Positions 23,251 through 23,549 of a DNA stretch of 23,549 nt are shown one piece after another. The DNA lies in assembly GCA_030039005.1 (NCBI GenBank), contig JASHQT010000107.1, forward strand, positions 1 to 23,549, given 5' to 3'. The stretch comes from Bryobacteraceae bacterium. GTDB lineage: Bacteria; Acidobacteriota; Terriglobia; Bryobacterales; Bryobacteraceae. Each line of letters opens with the position of its first letter. The first letter of the stretch is position 1. The notes beneath the pieces were generated by a model. That model searched no databases. It saw only the letters and a program-made list of their open reading frames with translations, and had not been told where the DNA came from. The position numbers were made by a program, and so were the translations under genes.

Positions 23251-23292
23251 CCAAAAGCGGGCTACTGAAACTGAACCTCTATTCTGGAAGTA

Positions 23293-23549
23293 GTGGTACG
23301 GCAAGTATTCTCCTGCCCAGCCGAGTTGGCCCAGGCGGCGGCTGAAGAAGCATCCATCCTTCTAAGAAACGCGATCGACGAACGGAGCAAAGCGCGATTT
23401 GTCGCAGCGACGGGAAGGTCTCAAATCGATTTCCTTTCGGTGCTGACGGCCGACCCCCGCATCGACTGGAGCCGGGTGGAGTTGTTTCATCTGGACGAAT
23501 ACGTCGGTCTCGGCGCGGACCACCCCGCCAGCTTCCAGCGCTATGTGCG
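23293..23549 (+). CDS. nagB: NagB-type glucosamine-6-phosphate deaminase (5' part, cut by window edge)
   Basis: 85 complete codons from GTG 23293, the first usable start after an in-frame TGA at 23272; GGAAG at 23286-23290 lies close upstream. The visible part has the NagB/RpiA-fold landmarks: AELAQAAAEEASILLRNAI, the phosphate loop ATGRSQIDF, and ELFHLDEYVGLGADHPASF, where the Asp-Glu of LDEYVGL is the catalytic region of glucosamine-6-phosphate deaminases. The enzyme converts glucosamine-6-phosphate to fructose-6-phosphate and ammonia. 6-Phosphogluconolactonase, a relative, normally has DER rather than DEY here, so NagB or an isomerase-like relative is preferred. Confidence 0.8.
   Translation, partial: MVRQVFSCPAELAQAAAEEASILLRNAIDERSKARFVAATGRSQIDFLSVLTADPRIDWSRVELFHLDEYVGLGADHPASFQRYV

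Overview
The window is GC-rich, densely coding bacterial DNA that mixes chromosomal housekeeping-type genes with soil-type metabolism. The gene families suggest an Acidobacteriota member near Solibacterales/Bryobacterales. These include a hydroxyacid-oxoacid transhydrogenase, secreted proteins with a GRWDGDTLVLDSVGF signature, PepSY-TM proteins, a PhyH-family oxygenase, and GC-rich palindrome clusters in intergenic space. This placement is inference from family content; there is no rRNA or marker gene to prove it.

Region 1 (1-2250, + strand): the tail of an unidentified gene, then a tight two-gene operon. The operon encodes a hydroxyacid-oxoacid transhydrogenase (iron-ADH family) and, 4 nt later, an arylmalonate-decarboxylase-like enzyme with the whole known catalytic set plus a twin-arginine-like leader. 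Region 2 (2269-4158): a secreted protein built from two copies of a CxxC-bearing domain (- strand), an OsmC-type peroxidase (+), and a Spy/CpxP-like protein that seems to have lost its 5' end (+).

Region 3 (4247-11356) is the centrepiece: a seven-gene block of RDD membrane protein (-), SpoIIM-like membrane protein (+), DUF58, MoxR AAA+ ATPase, DUF4350, DUF4129 and a GdpP-type multipass membrane protein (all -). The five-gene core is transcribed leftward from near 11,430 with stop/start overlaps or gaps of 2-4 nt. SpoIIM is inverted, and its start codon sits on the same CATG as the start of RDD. The layout, including the inverted SpoIIM, matches what I recall of an actinobacterial locus (M. 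tuberculosis Rv3689-Rv3695). It is the best candidate here for a poorly described system: a MoxR-powered membrane assembly or remodelling machine.

Region 4 (11544-21009): a PhyH-family Fe/2OG oxygenase (+), an MFS carrier of the sialate/aromatic-acid type (-), a Tat-exported multicopper oxidase (+), a secreted metallophosphoesterase with a strong intrinsic terminator (+), a PepSY-TM protein (+), an F420-type LLM oxidoreductase (+), and an MHS-type MFS carrier (-). Most of these are separate transcription units.

Region 5 (21010-23549): an intergenic stretch holding a probable relic of a DarG-like C-terminus, a large two-part secreted protein (+), a compact array of four palindromes, and the start of a NagB-type sugar-phosphate deaminase cut by the window edge. 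No tRNA, rRNA, CRISPR, integrase or complete insertion sequence was recognised.
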